Assembly: GCA_002421845.1 (NCBI GenBank)
Contig: DISL01000080.1
Coordinates: forward strand, 1-47,395
DNA length: 47,395 bases
Direction of reading: 5' to 3'
DNA from: Epsilonproteobacteria bacterium UBA6211
Lineage (GTDB): Bacteria; Campylobacterota; Campylobacteria; Campylobacterales; Arcobacteraceae
The position numbers were made by a program, and so were the translations under genes. The notes under the pieces are model-generated. The model did no database searches. It saw only the letters and a list, made by a program, of their open reading frames with translations, and had not been told where the DNA came from. Every line of letters starts with the position of its first letter. The stretch's first letter is position 1. Shown in pieces: positions 1-7,338 of the stretch.

Positions 1-18
1 TGTGTCTTATCGCGGAAG

Positions 19-276
19 TCAGGCGTCCAGTCTCTTTAAATCATTTGAATCATAGGCGAGAATCAAACCAACGGCTTGATTATGAATCTCATAAATCCAT
101 ATATTGTTGTAACTTAGTCTATTTACGTCCATATTGATATACATATCCAAAGTGCTTAATACCTTGTCTATCTCATCTTCTCCAGTCAGTGTATGGGCAA
201 TATCTTTAATGGCATCATAAATTAAAATAGGTAGATTTGGATTTTGGTTTTTTTGAGCTTGTTTTATCATCATCAC
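19..276 (-). pseudogene. GNAT-like acetyltransferase, truncated
   Basis: This 85-codon ORF reads like the N-terminal half of a GNAT-family N-acetyltransferase: an opening helix region, then a beta-strand pair around IYEIHNQAVGLILAYDS, the usual place of GNAT beta2-beta3. Family members are normally 150-200 residues and carry the acetyl-CoA loop (Q/RxxGxG/A) in the second half, which is absent here. The frame ends with TGA at 19-21, close to the window edge, so I cannot see whether the rest lies beyond in another frame. The start MMMIKQAQ is the first available; the third Met would also serve. A frameshift or an insertion just left of the window would explain the length. Function and substrate cannot be named. 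Confidence 0.45.
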
Positions 277-368
277 GCTAGATTAACATAGTTTTGATTA
301 ACTATGACTTAGTTTATTTAACAAAAAATTGTTAACATGGTCGATGCATGATGGGATAATACAGACTA

Positions 369-397
369 TTGACTTCAATTTGAGGTTGTGGTATAAT
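369..397 (+). promoter_or_regulatory. Strong sigma70 promoter of the first mini-ORF locus
   Basis: TTGACT (369-374) and TATAAT (392-397) are separated by 17 bases, with TG at 389-390 making an extended -10. Predicted transcript start is about 404. It is one of the best-formed promoters in the window and does not face any long gene. Confidence 0.8.
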
Positions 398-403
398 TGC
401 CTC

Positions 404-475
404 GTAACAATCCTAATGTGTGGGTAACAGAGGGTATATTGGGGTAAGAGGGTTCGAAACCTCTTACCTTTTTTT
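404..475 (+). ncRNA. Putative short RNA upstream of a hydrophobic mini-ORF
   Basis: From the predicted start near 404 the RNA runs to an intrinsic terminator: a 9-bp perfect stem (443-451 with 460-468), an 8-base loop and seven T (469-475). This gives a transcript of about 70 nt. Its 5' half (414-438) is complementary to 475-496 immediately beyond the terminator: 11 perfect pairs (428-438 with 475-485), then about 10 more with a small bulge. That region lies just before the ribosome-binding site of the ORF at 510. The RNA could therefore act on the read-through transcript in cis or in trans. I recognise no known RNA family. Confidence 0.55.
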
Positions 476-509
476 ATACCCTCTGCACCCACATTATGAG
501 GAGTTGCCT

Positions 510-569
510 ATGCAACAGTTACTTTTAATTGTGATTTTGTTGATGTTAATCATCACAAAGTTGCATTAA
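510..569 (+). CDS. 19-residue hydrophobic peptide, Ibs-like (putative type I toxin)
   Basis: The ORF encodes MQQLLLIVILLMLIITKLH, a single very hydrophobic segment with a short basic tail. A good Shine-Dalgarno (AGGAG, 499-503) lies 6 bases before the ATG. Length and character match Ibs-type toxins of enteric type I systems (18-19 residues, one hydrophobic stretch), and membrane-acting type I toxins (AapA) are known in Helicobacter. Sequence homology to either cannot be shown from here. The start (ATGCAAC, 510-516) and the end (GTTGCAT, 560-566) of the ORF are complementary, which could hide the start codon. There is no own promoter between the terminator at 475 and the ORF, so expression would need read-through or RNA processing. 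Confidence 0.55.
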   Translation: MQQLLLIVILLMLIITKLH

Positions 570-593
570 AAAACTGGGGAGATTTTTCTCCCC
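567..593 (-). terminator. Hairpin with T-tract on the minus strand
   Basis: A 7-bp stem GGGGAGA/TCTCCCC (576-582 with 587-593) has a 4-base loop. On the minus strand it is followed by AGTTTTTT, so it looks like an intrinsic terminator for transcription coming from tRNA-Arg/folE. On the plus strand it also closes the mini-ORF transcript, but without a T-tract. Confidence 0.55.
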
Positions 594-682
594 TCCTAAA
601 AAAATATCAATTCCCATATACCTATTAAAGTTAAATTCTGATTATGATTTTACATATAATTGAAAAGTTTTGTTTGGAAATG

Positions 683-700
683 TGGCACCAAATTGGCACC
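683..700 (+). repeat. Direct repeat TGGCACC x2 near tRNA-Arg 3' end
   Basis: TGGCACC occurs at 683-689 and 694-700, an 11-base period, about 50 bases beyond the 3' end of the tRNA gene. The stretch 594-752 contains no gene I can support. Short direct repeats beside a tRNA 3' end can be arm-type sites of a tyrosine recombinase, but no integrase is in the window. Confidence 0.3.
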
Positions 701-752
701 GAGTAACATTTTAGAAGAAAGTGATACTATAAATAGGGCTTTAGAAGCTCTA

Positions 753-829
753 TGGTACGCCCAGAGGGAGTCGAACCCCCAACCCTCAGATCCGAAGTCT
801 GATGCTCTATCCAATTGAGCTATGGACGC
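753..829 (-). tRNA. tRNA-Arg (anticodon UCG)
   Basis: The minus strand folds as a full cloverleaf. The acceptor stem GCGTCCA pairs with TGGGCGT (two G-U pairs). The anticodon stem TCAGA/TCTGA carries loop CTTCGGA, anticodon TCG, reading CGA. The T-arm contains GGTTCGACTCC. The CCA end is encoded (753-755) after discriminator A. It lies 31 bases downstream of folE on the same strand. Confidence 0.95.
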
Positions 830-839
830 GTACGTAAAA

Positions 840-864
840 GTAAAAAGGGATTGTACCTTTTTAC
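840..864 (-). terminator. Hairpin at the end of folE
   Basis: Perfect 9-bp inverted repeat (840-848 with 856-864) overlapping the folE stop codon, with A/T-rich outer arms. It could end or weaken folE transcription before the tRNA gene. Confidence 0.45.
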
Positions 865-1445
865 TTGTTAAAAGACGATGAAATAATACTCATAAACTCA
901 TCTTTTGTTTTTTTATTTTCTTTAAATACTCCACGAAGTGCAGAAGTCACGGTAGTAGAGTTGATTTTCTGAACTCCCCTCATTTCCATACACATATGTC
1001 TTGCATCAAGGACTACCGCCACACCTTTTGGACTTATTGCTCTGCTCAAAGCTTCTGCTATTTGCTCTGTCATTTGCTCTTGTATTTGCAAACGTCTTGC
1101 AAATACGTTTACTACCCTTGGGATTTTACTAAGTCCCACGACCTTACCGTCAGGTATATATGCAATATGAGCTTTACCGATGATAGGCAAAATATGGTGT
1201 TCACACATAGAATAAAACTCTATATCTTTAACGACTACCATTTCATCGTTTGTGGTAGTAAACATGGCAGAGTTAAGTATCTCTTGAGGGTCTTCTTCAT
1301 ACCCTCCACACATAAATTCAAAAGCTTTTCGTACACGCGACGGTGTTTTTACGAGACCTTCACGGGTCACGTCCTCACCCACATAATCTAAAATATATTG
1401 TACTGCTTCTTCAAACTTTTGTTGTTCTTCCAAAGTTTTATTCAA
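861..1445 (-). CDS. folE: GTP cyclohydrolase I
   Basis: The enzyme converts GTP to 7,8-dihydroneopterin triphosphate, the entry to folate/pterin (and queuosine-type) synthesis; it is cytosolic and forms a decamer. The 194-residue length is typical of type IA enzymes. Zinc ligands are present: Cys81 and His84 in MCEHHILP and Cys152 in HMCMEMRG. The motifs TPSRVRKAF (34-42) and GLSKIPR (104-110) are intact. The gene stands alone between the competence operon and tRNA-Arg; the 64-base gap to the upstream gene holds a degenerate octamer repeat. Identification is secure. Confidence 0.96.
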   Translation of the reverse strand: MNKTLEEQQKFEEAVQYILDYVGEDVTREGLVKTPSRVRKAFEFMCGGYEEDPQEILNSAMFTTTNDEMVVVKDIEFYSMCEHHILPIIGKAHIAYIPDGKVVGLSKIPRVVNVFARRLQIQEQMTEQIAEALSRAISPKGVAVVLDARHMCMEMRGVQKINSTTVTSALRGVFKENKKTKDEFMSIISSSFNK

Positions 1446-1460
1446 AATTAATCCTTTTTT

Positions 1461-1497
1461 TAAAGTAGCTAAGTAACTGAGGCACTAAGCAACTAAG
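1461..1497. repeat. Degenerate octamer repeat (GGTACTGA family), copy 1
   Basis: About four 8-base units (GTAGCTAA, GTAACTGA, GGCACTAA, GCAACTAA) fill the gap between folE and the gspF-like gene. Related units occur at 6597-6630 and 8433-8503. Confidence 0.5.
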
Positions 1498-1509
1498 ATA
1501 AAATCCCTT

Positions 1510-2679
1510 TTACCTTATAATGTTTCCCATATCCCAAATAGGCAACATCAAAGCACTTATAAGCCACAATATCGCAATCCCCATAAAAAGCAAAAAAATA
1601 GGCTCAACACTAGAAGACAAAAACTTAATCCTATCATCAAACTTAGCGTAATAAATTTTTTCTAGCTCTTTTATAACTTGAGGAATCCTATTGCTTATTT
1701 CTCCGCTATAAATCAACCTATTTGTCAATTCATCAAAAAGCCCAGAACGCTCAAAGGCTTCATTTATAGAACTTCCGCTTTTTATATGATTTTCGATACT
1801 TGCCAACCGACTCAATACATAAGTATTCGTCACTATCATCTGTGTACTTTGCAAAGATTGAGCAAAGGTATATTTAGACTCCAACAAACTAGAAAAAGTC
1901 AAAAATATACGATGAATTTGCCAAAGAGAGACAAATTTACTAATTATAGGTATTTTACTAAAGAGTATTTTATCTATTTTTAGTTTAAAATCCAAAGAGT
2001 TTTTCATTTTAAAGTTTATTATAAAAGCAAGAATTAAATTTAAAATCACAAAAACAATACCGTATTGCACGACAAAATCTCTGGTAAAAAGCAATGTTTG
2101 AGTCATAAACGGTAGCTTTGAACCAAATTGAGCATACATATTTTCAAACTGCGGAACTACGAAATTAAAAATTATCACCATAGCAACAATAAAAAACGAC
2201 ATCACCAATATAGGATAAGATAAAGCAGAAAAAAGCTTTTTTTTGGATTGTTTTGAAAACTCCAAAAGCATCACTAGATTTTGCAAAGCACCGCCTATAT
2301 CACCGCTTACAAATCCTATACGAAAAAACAAAATCGGAAGTATTCCTATGTTTTTTTTGTGTTTTGCCAAAACTTCATCTATATTTTCACCCTTATTTAG
2401 TCCGTTTTTTATATCTTGTAATATCTCCTGATGATAACTGTTTTTGGTGTTTTTCAAAAGTAGCTCAACGGCATCGGAAAAACTAAGACTTGAATTGACT
2501 ATAATAGAGAGTTCTTTAAATAACACATCGGTATTTTGCCTAAAGATAGGAATACTATAGCTCTTTTTGGATTCACTTTTTAGCACTTCATGGTTAGCAA
2601 ATATTTCATCTTTTATTTGTTGTGTAACCGTTTGTGTGACTATCTGTCCATTTTTGATATATGTTATTTTGTATTTCAT
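1510..2679 (-). CDS. Type II secretion / competence inner-membrane protein, GspF/PilC family (CtsF-like)
   Basis: The inner-membrane platform protein of a type II secretion/type IV pilus-like machine. The 389 residues hold two repeated T2SSF domains (roughly 60-185 and 265-385). Membrane segments lie near 155-180, 207-225 and 360-383; the last is ILWLISALMLPIW followed by a short tail, typical of the family. The first 60 residues are extra and hydrophilic. It follows the GspE-like ATPase gene with no gap. In Campylobacter the equivalent pair ctsE-ctsF is needed for DNA uptake, and no pilin or secretin gene is visible here, so a role in transformation is likely but inferred. Confidence 0.88.
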   Translation of the reverse strand: MKYKITYIKNGQIVTQTVTQQIKDEIFANHEVLKSESKKSYSIPIFRQNTDVLFKELSIIVNSSLSFSDAVELLLKNTKNSYHQEILQDIKNGLNKGENIDEVLAKHKKNIGILPILFFRIGFVSGDIGGALQNLVMLLEFSKQSKKKLFSALSYPILVMSFFIVAMVIIFNFVVPQFENMYAQFGSKLPFMTQTLLFTRDFVVQYGIVFVILNLILAFIINFKMKNSLDFKLKIDKILFSKIPIISKFVSLWQIHRIFLTFSSLLESKYTFAQSLQSTQMIVTNTYVLSRLASIENHIKSGSSINEAFERSGLFDELTNRLIYSGEISNRIPQVIKELEKIYYAKFDDRIKFLSSSVEPIFLLFMGIAILWLISALMLPIWDMGNIIR

Positions 2680-4026
2680 CTAGCTTTTCAATGCCTTTAA
2701 AATCTCTTCTTGCGTAGTGATGCCTTGCCTTACCTTTTGCATACCGTCTTCATACATCCCTATAAAACCGCTTAATAATGCTTGTTGTTTCATCTCAAGC
2801 AACGTGGCATGTGACGTGATAAGAGACGATAGGTTGTCATCTATATCCAAAACTTCACTTATAATAGTTCTTGATTTATAACCTGTATGATTACACTCTT
2901 CACATCCTATATTATCGCCACATTCACACCGTTTTCGCACCAATCTTTGAGCTATAATACATTTCAAAACAGAAGCTATCAAAAACCCCTCCCCTTGCAA
3001 ATCAAGTAGCCTAAATATTGTACTCACCGCATCATTAGTATGAAGAGTAGCAAATACCAAATGCCCTGTCATCGCTGCTGTGATGGCACTTTGAAGAGAT
3101 TCGGCATCTCTTATCTCACCTATCAAAAGAATATCTGGGTCTTGACGCAAAATATTTTTTAATATTTCGCTATAAATAAGCCCTATTTCACGGTTTAATG
3201 ATATTTGAGTGATATTATCTATTTTATACTCTACAGGGTCTTCTACGGTAATGATTTTTTTGTTTGTATCTTTTAGTTCTTTGATTATAGAATATAGCGT
3301 CGTAGTCTTACCGCTTCCTGTAGGTCCTGTTACCAAAATAAGCCCTTGTGTAAGGGTAATTTTATCTTTGATAAGAGCCAAAGAGCTATCGCTAAACCCT
3401 ATTTTGTCCAAATAAAATCTATCAAAATCCTTTTCAAGTACCCTTATTACTATCGATTCACCGTTGATAGTAGGCATAAAAGATATTCTAAAATCGTAGT
3501 TTGCAAACTCCTCTATTACGAAGCGACCGTTTTGCGGGAGGCGTCTTTGAGTTATATCTAAATTGGCAAAAAGCTTCAAAACCGAACTAACCAAAGAGTA
3601 TATCGCCATATCAAAACGAAAAAACTCTATCAAGACCCCATCAATCCTAAATTTAACACTCAACACCTCAGACATTGTCTCGATATGAATATCACTTGCA
3701 TTTTTTAATATGGCAAGATTTACAATTTGATAGATAAAAAACCTTGTGTTTCTTTGAGACGAACTCAATGATAGTTGTTTTGCGAGGGTGAAAAGCTCCC
3801 TTTTTAAAGCAAGATTATCAATCTCAAACAATATGGACTCTTGCTTTGTAAATAGTGTTTTGATAGTGATTTTTACATACTTTTTAAACTCTTCGATATT
3901 TGAGTTTTCACATACCAGACAAGTGATAAAAAGCTCATTTTGATACACGGGCAATACCATAGTTTCTTTGAGTATATGGGTATCGAAGTTTTTTGATATA
4001 TCGTAATTAATCAAATGCTTTTTCAT
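2680..4026 (-). CDS. Type II secretion / competence ATPase, GspE/PilB family (CtsE-like)
   Basis: A cytoplasmic hexameric ATPase that drives pseudopilus assembly. Walker A GPTGSGKT is at 234-241, the Asp box VEDPVE at 261-266, Walker B LLIGEIRD at 300-307 and the His box GHLVFATLHTND at 321-332. A four-cysteine zinc site CxC-x5-CxxC is at 367-378. The 448-residue length means a shortened N-terminal domain compared with PilB (about 570), as in Campylobacter CtsE. The ATG overlaps the stop of the upstream gene by 4 bases, so translation is probably coupled. Confidence 0.92.
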   Translation of the reverse strand: MKKHLINYDISKNFDTHILKETMVLPVYQNELFITCLVCENSNIEEFKKYVKITIKTLFTKQESILFEIDNLALKRELFTLAKQLSLSSSQRNTRFFIYQIVNLAILKNASDIHIETMSEVLSVKFRIDGVLIEFFRFDMAIYSLVSSVLKLFANLDITQRRLPQNGRFVIEEFANYDFRISFMPTINGESIVIRVLEKDFDRFYLDKIGFSDSSLALIKDKITLTQGLILVTGPTGSGKTTTLYSIIKELKDTNKKIITVEDPVEYKIDNITQISLNREIGLIYSEILKNILRQDPDILLIGEIRDAESLQSAITAAMTGHLVFATLHTNDAVSTIFRLLDLQGEGFLIASVLKCIIAQRLVRKRCECGDNIGCEECNHTGYKSRTIISEVLDIDDNLSSLITSHATLLEMKQQALLSGFIGMYEDGMQKVRQGITTQEEILKALKS

Positions 4027-4736
4027 ATCTCATACCTTACAAATTTACCCTCATGTATGAAAATCACGCTACTACCTTTTATCATATAGAGTTTATACCC
4101 TTTGTATGTATCCCCTAATTTTAAATATTCATCATTAACTAATACTTTATCATTTATAATTGCTTTTACGTTAAGAGGTACTTGTAGTTTTTGTTGCTCT
4201 TTATATTCAACAAAAGGGTTTTTTATCGTATCAAGTTCTCTTAAAAGTTCCATATGACTTTGAGTTTGCGGATGATTTTCAAATAGTATAACACTATCTA
4301 GGCATATACTTTTTTGGTTTTCGCATAACTTTATCATAAATTCGCCGAATGTTCTTTTTTCTTCAACATCATAAATAAAATTCATAGTTCCCTTAAAACC
4401 ACCTACTGCACTTATTTTTATGCCATTTTGTATATTTTCAAAACTATTTATTTTAACGGCATATCGTTTTGAAATCTTTTCTATTTGATTGATTAATTCC
4501 ATATGAAGATTTGTGTTTGAAAGTTCAGTCGTTTTGGCTATTTGTGTGGGTGGTTTGATGGGTTTGGTAGTTTCGAGCGGAGGTTCATAAGTAATATAAA
4601 CATACAAGATATACCCAAAAATCAAAAAAGGGATTAAAAAAAGTTCTACTTTTTGGTATGTTTTTAAAGACTCATAGTATTGGCGTACCTTGAACAATCT
4701 CAAACTCCATTGAATATATTTCTTGAAGTTTATCAT
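4023..4736 (-). CDS. Membrane-anchored protein with GspC/PilP-like periplasmic C-terminus
   Basis: A cytoplasmic tail of about 30 residues precedes one membrane segment (about 31-50), then a periplasmic region. The last 50 residues (AIINDKVLVNDEYLKLGD, then a GYK turn and VIFIHEGKFVRYEI) have the alternating beta pattern of the GspC HR / PilP / MshK domain, which links the inner-membrane platform to the secretin. That assignment rests on pattern only. With the given start the gene overlaps the preceding one by 65 bases, unusually long. A TTG near 4694 preceded by GGAG would shorten it without touching the membrane segment. It is part of the same minus-strand operon as the GspE- and GspF-like genes. 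Confidence 0.6.
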   Translation of the reverse strand: MINFKKYIQWSLRLFKVRQYYESLKTYQKVELFLIPFLIFGYILYVYITYEPPLETTKPIKPPTQIAKTTELSNTNLHMELINQIEKISKRYAVKINSFENIQNGIKISAVGGFKGTMNFIYDVEEKRTFGEFMIKLCENQKSICLDSVILFENHPQTQSHMELLRELDTIKNPFVEYKEQQKLQVPLNVKAIINDKVLVNDEYLKLGDTYKGYKLYMIKGSSVIFIHEGKFVRYEI

Positions 4737-5586
4737 AAATAATCTTATTTATTCTTATTTTGTTATATTCATTTGCAAAATTTAAAAGTTTTTCTTTATC
4801 TTGAGCGTTTACTACAGCTATAATAGCCCCATCTTTTAGGGATATATCTTTTAATATAAGTTTATTCGTATTAAGATTTATAAAAAGCTCATTGAGGCTT
4901 TTGGAAAATGCTTTATCTAGGATTTTTGGCTCTTGAATAGTTGGTTCTTCAATACTTGCTACCTCTTCTACCGATACGACCTCTTGGCTTTGAGTATTTA
5001 CAATCTCATATACCAAATAAAGCGATATAGCTATCAAGATTATGCTACTTACCGTCAACAAACCGAACATATCTACTTTGTTGCGTAATCTATGCAACTC
5101 ACAACTACTTTTTATATCAATATTTTTTATGAGTTCATCATATTGGGCTTGTCTTATGTAGGTGTATTCAAAGGTTTCAAATCCATAGTTTTTGACTATA
5201 AATTCATCCAAATCCTCTATCTCAAAATCCATATCAAAAATTTTGTAGTATCTAAATCCACCGTCAAAATACAAAAAAATACCTTTTTGGTATATAAACA
5301 CTCTCCAACCGCTCTTTGGTATATCAAATACATCATAGGCTTTGGTAAATATCTCACACTCCGTAATAAAGTCATTTTTAGGTGCTTCAAACAATATGAT
5401 TTCATACTCTTTTATAAATTCATTGTAGATAATATAAGCTTTTGTATCTGTAGATATGAGATAGTTGTTTGCTTCTGCAAGAGTTTTTATAAATGTACCT
5501 ATCTCTTTTTTATTGATTGGTATAGAGATAGATTTTGTGATTTTAGTTAGCTTTGATAGTGGTATTACTTCTATTTTTGTATCCAT
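4672..5586 (-). CDS. Competence-operon bitopic membrane protein (CtsX-like)
   Basis: The first 172 residues are soluble and cytoplasmic, followed by one membrane segment (173-195) and a periplasmic tail that begins with an acidic stretch. This cytoplasm-membrane-periplasm layout resembles a PilM/PilN or GspL type component and matches CtsX of the Campylobacter transformation system in position next to ctsE/ctsF. I see no ATP-binding signature in the N-terminal half. It is the first gene of the operon, behind a strong promoter at 5635-5662. The name is inferred from context. Confidence 0.5.
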   Translation of the reverse strand: MDTKIEVIPLSKLTKITKSISIPINKKEIGTFIKTLAEANNYLISTDTKAYIIYNEFIKEYEIILFEAPKNDFITECEIFTKAYDVFDIPKSGWRVFIYQKGIFLYFDGGFRYYKIFDMDFEIEDLDEFIVKNYGFETFEYTYIRQAQYDELIKNIDIKSSCELHRLRNKVDMFGLLTVSSIILIAISLYLVYEIVNTQSQEVVSVEEVASIEEPTIQEPKILDKAFSKSLNELFINLNTNKLILKDISLKDGAIIAVVNAQDKEKLLNFANEYNKIRINKIIYDKLQEIYSMEFEIVQGTPIL

Positions 5587-5634
5587 TTTTGCACTTTCTT
5601 ACTACAATAACTTATAAATTTATTTATAATAAGA

Positions 5635-5662
5635 AGTATAGCAAAAATATTTTATTTGTCAA
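5635..5662 (-). promoter_or_regulatory. Promoter of the competence operon
   Basis: On the minus strand TTGACA (5657-5662) and TATACT (5635-5640) are 16 bases apart, with TGC directly before the -10. Downstream, 5611-5633 holds an imperfect A/T-rich inverted repeat between promoter and start codon that could be an operator. Confidence 0.7.
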
Positions 5663-5665
5663 GTA

Positions 5666-5694
5666 TATAGACGCAAAATTAATCTGCGTCTATA
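5666..5694 (-). terminator. Hairpin at the end of era
   Basis: A 10-bp perfect stem (5666-5675 with 5685-5694) spans the era stop codon. No clear T-run follows, so it may be a weak terminator or an mRNA 3' end stabiliser. It directly precedes the competence-operon promoter. Confidence 0.45.
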
Positions 5695-6581
5695 TCATAT
5701 CCCATATCTTTAAGCCCTTTTTTGTCTTTGCTCCACCCTTTTTTGACGGATACAAAAAGTTCAAGATAAGCTTTCTTTTGGCTTAGTTTTTCTATTTTTT
5801 CACGTGCAGCTTTACCTATTCTTTTGATAGCTTCGGCATTTTTACCTATAATCATCCCTTTTTGAGAATCTTTTTCTACGATGATAGTTGCACGGATTAC
5901 ATCAACATTTGGTTTTTCTTCTATTTTGTCTATTTTAACATCTGCTTCATAAGGTATTTCATCACTTATTTTTTCAAACAATGCCTCACGGATAAACTCT
6001 TTGTATATACTTCTTAGATGTTCTGTAGTCAATATCTCCGTATCAAAAAGCGGTGGAGAATAAGGAAGATGTTTTGTTATCAAATCAAGAAGATATTTCA
6101 AATCAGATGATTTTTTGATAGTAATAGGCATAATACCGATATATTTATCGCTATATTTTGCATATTCTGCACTTTTTGCCAAAATCTCTTCATTGCTTAC
6201 CATATCTATTTTTGTGAGTAATACTATATGAGGAGTATTTTTTTTGTTTTTTTCCAAGAAATTCTCATAGTGTGTCAGCTTGTCCGTAACCGGAGCCAAA
6301 AACACTATCAAATCACAATCACCTATAGCTTTTAGTGCTTCATCAAGCATAAATTGATTGATAAGTTTTTCGCTCTCGTGAATACCTGGGGTATCTACGA
6401 ATATTATCTGGTCATCACCGTTCATAGCTATGATGTTTGATCTTTTTCTTGTGGCATTTGCTTTGTGCGATACCATAGCTATCTTTTCACCGATAATCCA
6501 GTTTAAAAGAGAGCTTTTACCTGCATTAGGTCTTCCTACGACTGCTACGAATCCACATTTTGTTTTTATGTTTTTGTCCAA
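5679..6581 (-). CDS. era: GTPase Era
   Basis: A ribosome-assembly GTPase that binds the 3' end of 16S rRNA. The GTPase domain shows the P-loop GRPNAGKSS (16-24), DTPG (63-66) and TKID (123-126). The KH domain follows, with GKNAEAIKRIG in the last third and the Era-type ending SVKKGWSKDKKGLKDMGY. At 300 residues it is full length. The gene stands between the competence operon and hisIE, with an octamer-repeat gap upstream. Identification is secure. Confidence 0.96.
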   Translation of the reverse strand: MDKNIKTKCGFVAVVGRPNAGKSSLLNWIIGEKIAMVSHKANATRKRSNIIAMNGDDQIIFVDTPGIHESEKLINQFMLDEALKAIGDCDLIVFLAPVTDKLTHYENFLEKNKKNTPHIVLLTKIDMVSNEEILAKSAEYAKYSDKYIGIMPITIKKSSDLKYLLDLITKHLPYSPPLFDTEILTTEHLRSIYKEFIREALFEKISDEIPYEADVKIDKIEEKPNVDVIRATIIVEKDSQKGMIIGKNAEAIKRIGKAAREKIEKLSQKKAYLELFVSVKKGWSKDKKGLKDMGYDIDAD

Positions 6582-6596
6582 ATATTTTCCTTAAAA

Positions 6597-6630
6597 GTGA
6601 CTGAGGTACTGAGTGCTTAGGTACTGAGCT
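6597..6630. repeat. Degenerate octamer repeat (GGTACTGA family), copy 2
   Basis: Units GTGACTGA, GGTACTGA, GTGCTTA, GGTACTGA run head to tail in the gap between era and hisIE. Confidence 0.55.
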
Positions 6631-6666
6631 AGATTCAAAATAAATCTATCATCTACTACCTACAAA

Positions 6667-7338
6667 CTACCCTCTATTTTTCTTCTCTTCTATCCCGCTT
6701 AATCCAAATCTTCTAGCTAATTCTTGCTTTACTCTATCAGGGGAGATATTTTTTGCTGCTAGTGCAACAAGTACGTGATATGTGATGTCTGCTGCTTCAT
6801 ATATCATCTCATCGGTGTTGTTATCTTTAAATGCAAAAGTAAACTCTCCTGCTTCTTCAACTATCTTTTTAAGCATAGAGTTCTCTTTGCCGTGAAGTAG
6901 TTTTGCAGTATAAGAAGATGACGCATCGGCTGTTTTTCTCTCACAAATCGTATGATAAAGTGTATCTACTACGCCGTAACTAGCTGTGGTATCAACTAGA
7001 GGTTTTGCTATCTCTTCACCTTCGATGGTTCTAAAAAAGCAGTTTTTTCTTCCTGTATGACAAGCAACACCCACTTGTTCAACTTTTAGTAAAATAGTAT
7101 CCTCATCACAATCAATCAAAACATCTTTTACTTTTTGTATATGACCGCTTGATTCACCTTTTTTCCAAAGTCTTTGTTTACTTCTGCTGTAGTAGTGAGC
7201 TTCTTTTGTAGAAAGTGTAAGTTCTAGTGCTTCTTTGTTTGTATATCCAAGCATCAAAACTTCTAAAGTATTTACATCTTGAGTTATGACGGGGATTAAC
7301 CCGTCACCTTTTTCCCAGTCAAGCTTAGAGATGTCCAT
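6667..7338 (-). CDS. hisIE: Bifunctional phosphoribosyl-AMP cyclohydrolase / phosphoribosyl-ATP pyrophosphatase
   Basis: Carries out the second and third steps of histidine synthesis in the cytosol. The N-terminal HisI domain (about 1-115) has the metal/zinc signature with DCDED and GVACHTGRKNCFFR. The C-terminal HisE domain (about 130-218) shows the NTP-pyrophosphohydrolase pattern KKIVEEAGEF plus the EAADITYHVLVAL helix. At 223 residues it is a normal fusion. The start overlaps the stop of the upstream SPFH gene by one base. No other his genes are nearby. Confidence 0.95.
   Translation of the reverse strand: MDISKLDWEKGDGLIPVITQDVNTLEVLMLGYTNKEALELTLSTKEAHYYSRSKQRLWKKGESSGHIQKVKDVLIDCDEDTILLKVEQVGVACHTGRKNCFFRTIEGEEIAKPLVDTTASYGVVDTLYHTICERKTADASSSYTAKLLHGKENSMLKKIVEEAGEFTFAFKDNNTDEMIYEAADITYHVLVALAAKNISPDRVKQELARRFGLSGIEEKKNRG

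Noticed and set aside
443..468. The terminator loop GGTTCGAAACC resembles a tRNA T-arm and could mark a tRNA fragment
   Set aside because: The stem/loop lengths do not fit a T-arm (8-base loop), no acceptor stem or CCA follows, and a T-run directly after it makes a terminator the simpler reading.
298..492. A 64-codon minus-strand ORF over the first mini-ORF locus
   Set aside because: It reads through the inverted repeats and terminator of locus 1, has no family resemblance and no ribosome site; the structure of the plus-strand RNA explains the sequence.
683..698. Good sigma54 promoter match on the plus strand (TGGCAC, 4-5 bases, TGGC)
   Set aside because: The -12 has one mismatch and no plus-strand gene lies downstream; only tRNA-Arg and folE on the other strand. 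The direct repeat explains it as well.
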